5,789 bases of DNA, taken from contig JAEETM010000148.1 in assembly GCA_016290335.1 (NCBI GenBank), positions 1 through 5,789 on the forward strand, written 5' to 3'. Positions within the stretch are counted from its first letter, which is position 1, and every line of letters starts with the position of its first letter. The DNA is from Treponema sp. (GTDB lineage: Bacteria > Spirochaetota > Spirochaetia > Treponematales > Treponemataceae). This document shows, piece by piece, positions 5,380 to 5,789 of the stretch. The translations under genes and the position numbers were made by a program. The notes under the pieces are model-generated. The model was not told the DNA's origin, ran no database searches, and saw nothing but the letters and a program-made list of their open reading frames with translations.

Positions 5380-5789
5380 ATGAATACAAATAACGAAAAC
5401 TCCAGCAATAATATTTTTTCAAAGCTTTCTCCCAAGATTCAGGAAAAACTGGCTGCAATTGGAATTACCGAGCCTACAAAGGTACAGGAAGCGGTTATTC
5501 CGAAAATCCAGGAAGGGAAAAACCTTGTATTTCAGTCGGAGACAGGAACCGGAAAAACGTTTGCCTATCTACTGCCGCTGGTACAAAAGCTTGAAGAAGA
5601 TGAAGATTTAACAAAGCTCAGGATTCTTGTTGTTGCACCTACGTTTGAGCTGGCTTCACAGATAAATGCAGCGGCAAAATCAATAACAGAACGAAAAACA
5701 GCCCTTCTTATCGGCGGAACTCCCATGAAAAGGCAGATTGAAACCCTTAAGGAAAAGCCGCAGATTATAGCAGGAACTGCAGCCCGTCT
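5380..5789 (+). CDS. DEAD-box-type RNA helicase, 5' part only
   Basis: This is an ATP-dependent RNA helicase of superfamily 2, likely acting in ribosome assembly or RNA turnover. Only the first 136 codons are in the window, reaching into the first RecA-like domain. A short Asn/Ser-rich leader (1-11) is followed by the Q-motif region (FSKLSPKIQEKL at 13-24, then ITEPTKVQ with Q36), Walker A SETGTGKT (53-60), motif Ia PTFELASQ (87-94, normally PTRELAxQ) and GG at 112-113. The position of the TPGR motif reads TAAR (133-136). The DEAD motif itself lies beyond the window, so the assignment rests on the earlier motifs. The start is supported by AAGG (5370-5373) six bases before the ATG. Which paralogue it is (CshA-, DeaD- or RhlE-like) cannot be told. 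Confidence 0.87.
   Translation, partial: MNTNNENSSNNIFSKLSPKIQEKLAAIGITEPTKVQEAVIPKIQEGKNLVFQSETGTGKTFAYLLPLVQKLEEDEDLTKLRILVVAPTFELASQINAAAKSITERKTALLIGGTPMKRQIETLKEKPQIIAGTAAR

Noticed and set aside
1..5789. CRISPR array, insertion sequence, prophage or defence system
   Set aside because: I find no spaced short repeats, transposase, integrase or terminal inverted repeats. The tRNA genes show no truncated duplicate that would mark an attachment site; the only tRNA repeat is a full-length tandem gene.

Overview
The window is a chromosomal housekeeping segment from a low-to-moderate G+C bacterium. I infer a spirochaete of the Treponema type from how the trigger factor and ClpP/ClpX proteins read, from the tig-clpP-clpX gene order and from the codon choice. 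That assignment rests on recalled family resemblance and no search was run. No mobile element, CRISPR array, prophage or defence system is visible, and I do not see a previously undescribed system. What is worth a second look is local: tRNA T-loops, misplaced terminators, start-site choices and degenerate active-site motifs.

Bases 1-763 are a tRNA block on the + strand: tRNA-His(GTG), tRNA-Arg(TCG), tRNA-Lys(CTT), tRNA-Leu(TAG) and two identical tRNA-Gly(GCC). None of them encodes the 3' CCA. A strong terminator-like hairpin separates His from Arg. A good sigma-70-type promoter (266-294) precedes Lys, and Lys-Leu-Gly-Gly look like one transcript ending at a strong intrinsic terminator (726-763).

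Bases 775-4240 hold three co-directional protein quality-control genes. tig (trigger factor, the ribosome-bound chaperone) is closed by its own intrinsic terminator (2160-2205). clpP and clpX (the proteolytic core and unfoldase of the ClpXP protease) follow, 19 bases apart, as a likely two-gene operon. The clpP reading frame is open back to 2206, but the true start is almost certainly 2335. Its 129-base leader contains a perfect 8-bp inverted repeat that may be regulatory.

Bases 4227-5330 carry a GT4-like glycosyltransferase on the - strand. It converges on clpX with a 14-base overlap of the coding ends. Divergent from it, separated by 49 bases, the 5' part of a DEAD-box-type RNA helicase starts at 5380 and runs off the window. 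The tRNAs, trigger factor and ClpXP form a translation/protein-quality neighbourhood. The glycosyltransferase is functionally unrelated and may belong to an envelope-polysaccharide function encoded elsewhere.
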